Shown here: piece by piece, positions 63,669-64,000 of the stretch
Layout: each line of letters opens with the position of its first letter
Position numbering within the stretch: position 1 is the first letter of the stretch
DNA from: Onchocerca lupi
Lineage: Eukaryota > Nematoda > Chromadorea > Rhabditida > Onchocercidae
Length of the DNA: 64,000 nt
Reading direction: 5' to 3'
Assembly (NCBI GenBank): GCA_028564675.1
Contig: JAOVVO010000012.1
Coordinates: forward strand, 62,001-126,000
Notes under the pieces: generated by a model
Told to the model about the DNA's origin: nothing
What the model saw: only the letters and a program-made list of their open reading frames with translations
Database searches by the model: none
Position numbers and translations under genes: made by a program

Positions 63669-64000
63669 CTATGAATTAATCTGATTACCAAGTCCATCAT
63701 TTTTTAACTCAAGAATGGCAACACCTTAATCAAACAAACTGCGGAGTTGTAGGTCTATTAATATTGTATCTATGTTTCTTCATGACTGAGTCAACTATCC
63801 AAACATGGCTAGAGGAGATTTATGTTTCAGTTCTTCCTTGATTAAAGAGTGCAATGAAGTGATTAACATACAAGATTCATAAATAAATATTCTAGCTATC
63901 GTAATTAATTCTCATATATTCTTAAAATTCAAAATTTGTTTAGTTTTGAAGAAGATAAAAAATAACCGGTGATATTCCACAGAAAACTCCATCCCACTTC
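63669..64000 (-). other. Intron of zer-1 at the right edge
   Basis: Follows the acceptor of exon 63668 on the minus strand. No further exon is seen before the window ends. Confidence 0.5.

Overview
The window is nuclear DNA of a nematode. Genes are split by many short AT-rich introns with GT...AG ends, most acceptors read TTTCAG or TTTTAG, and three products are nematode cuticle or apical-matrix proteins (a cuticle collagen, a three-PAN-domain secreted protein and a CUT-6-type VWA+ZP cuticlin). Base composition, intron size and gene content fit a clade III (spirurid/filarial) species; that placement is inference. I saw no transposase, virus, CRISPR, rRNA or convincing tRNA.

Layout. 1-2.7 kb: no gene seen, one diverged direct repeat. 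2.7-12.2 kb: two minus-strand genes, the TFIID subunit TAF12 and the tetratricopeptide protein TTC27, with a decayed coiled-coil gene remnant inside and upstream of TTC27. 13.5-15.5 kb: TATA-box binding protein on the plus strand, divergent from TTC27, so two TFIID components lie about 9 kb apart. 16.9-21.9 kb: minus-strand mitochondrial ribosomal protein uL4m (MRPL4) and the nucleolar protein NOC4L. 22.8-29.7 kb: plus-strand WDR55, a HIT zinc-finger protein (ZNHIT2-like) and mitochondrial bL21m (MRPL21). 29.8-30.3 kb: a small unrecognised minus-strand gene.

30.8-57.7 kb is a surface/extracellular-matrix neighbourhood: cuticle collagen with a Tyr/Ser/Gly-rich insert (+), secreted PAN protein (-), a SPOP-like MATH-BTB adaptor (-), about 8.5 kb without a confidently recognised gene, then a complete 13-exon CUT-6 homologue (+). 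59.4-59.7 kb holds DPM3 (dolichol-phosphate mannose synthase subunit 3, -), and the right edge holds the 3' part of a ZER1/ZYG11-family CUL2 adaptor (-).

Functionally the left half is housekeeping: transcription initiation (TBP, TAF12), ribosome and snoRNP biogenesis (NOC4L, WDR55, ZNHIT2), mitochondrial translation (uL4m, bL21m). The right half mixes cuticle structure with ubiquitin-ligase adaptors (MATH-BTB for CUL3, ZER1 for CUL2). Exon models were built by hand from splice signals and reading phase; almost all close exactly. Exceptions are stated: a one-base frame break in TTC27, uncertain 5' ends of TTC27, NOC4L and the PAN gene, and the truncated ZER1.
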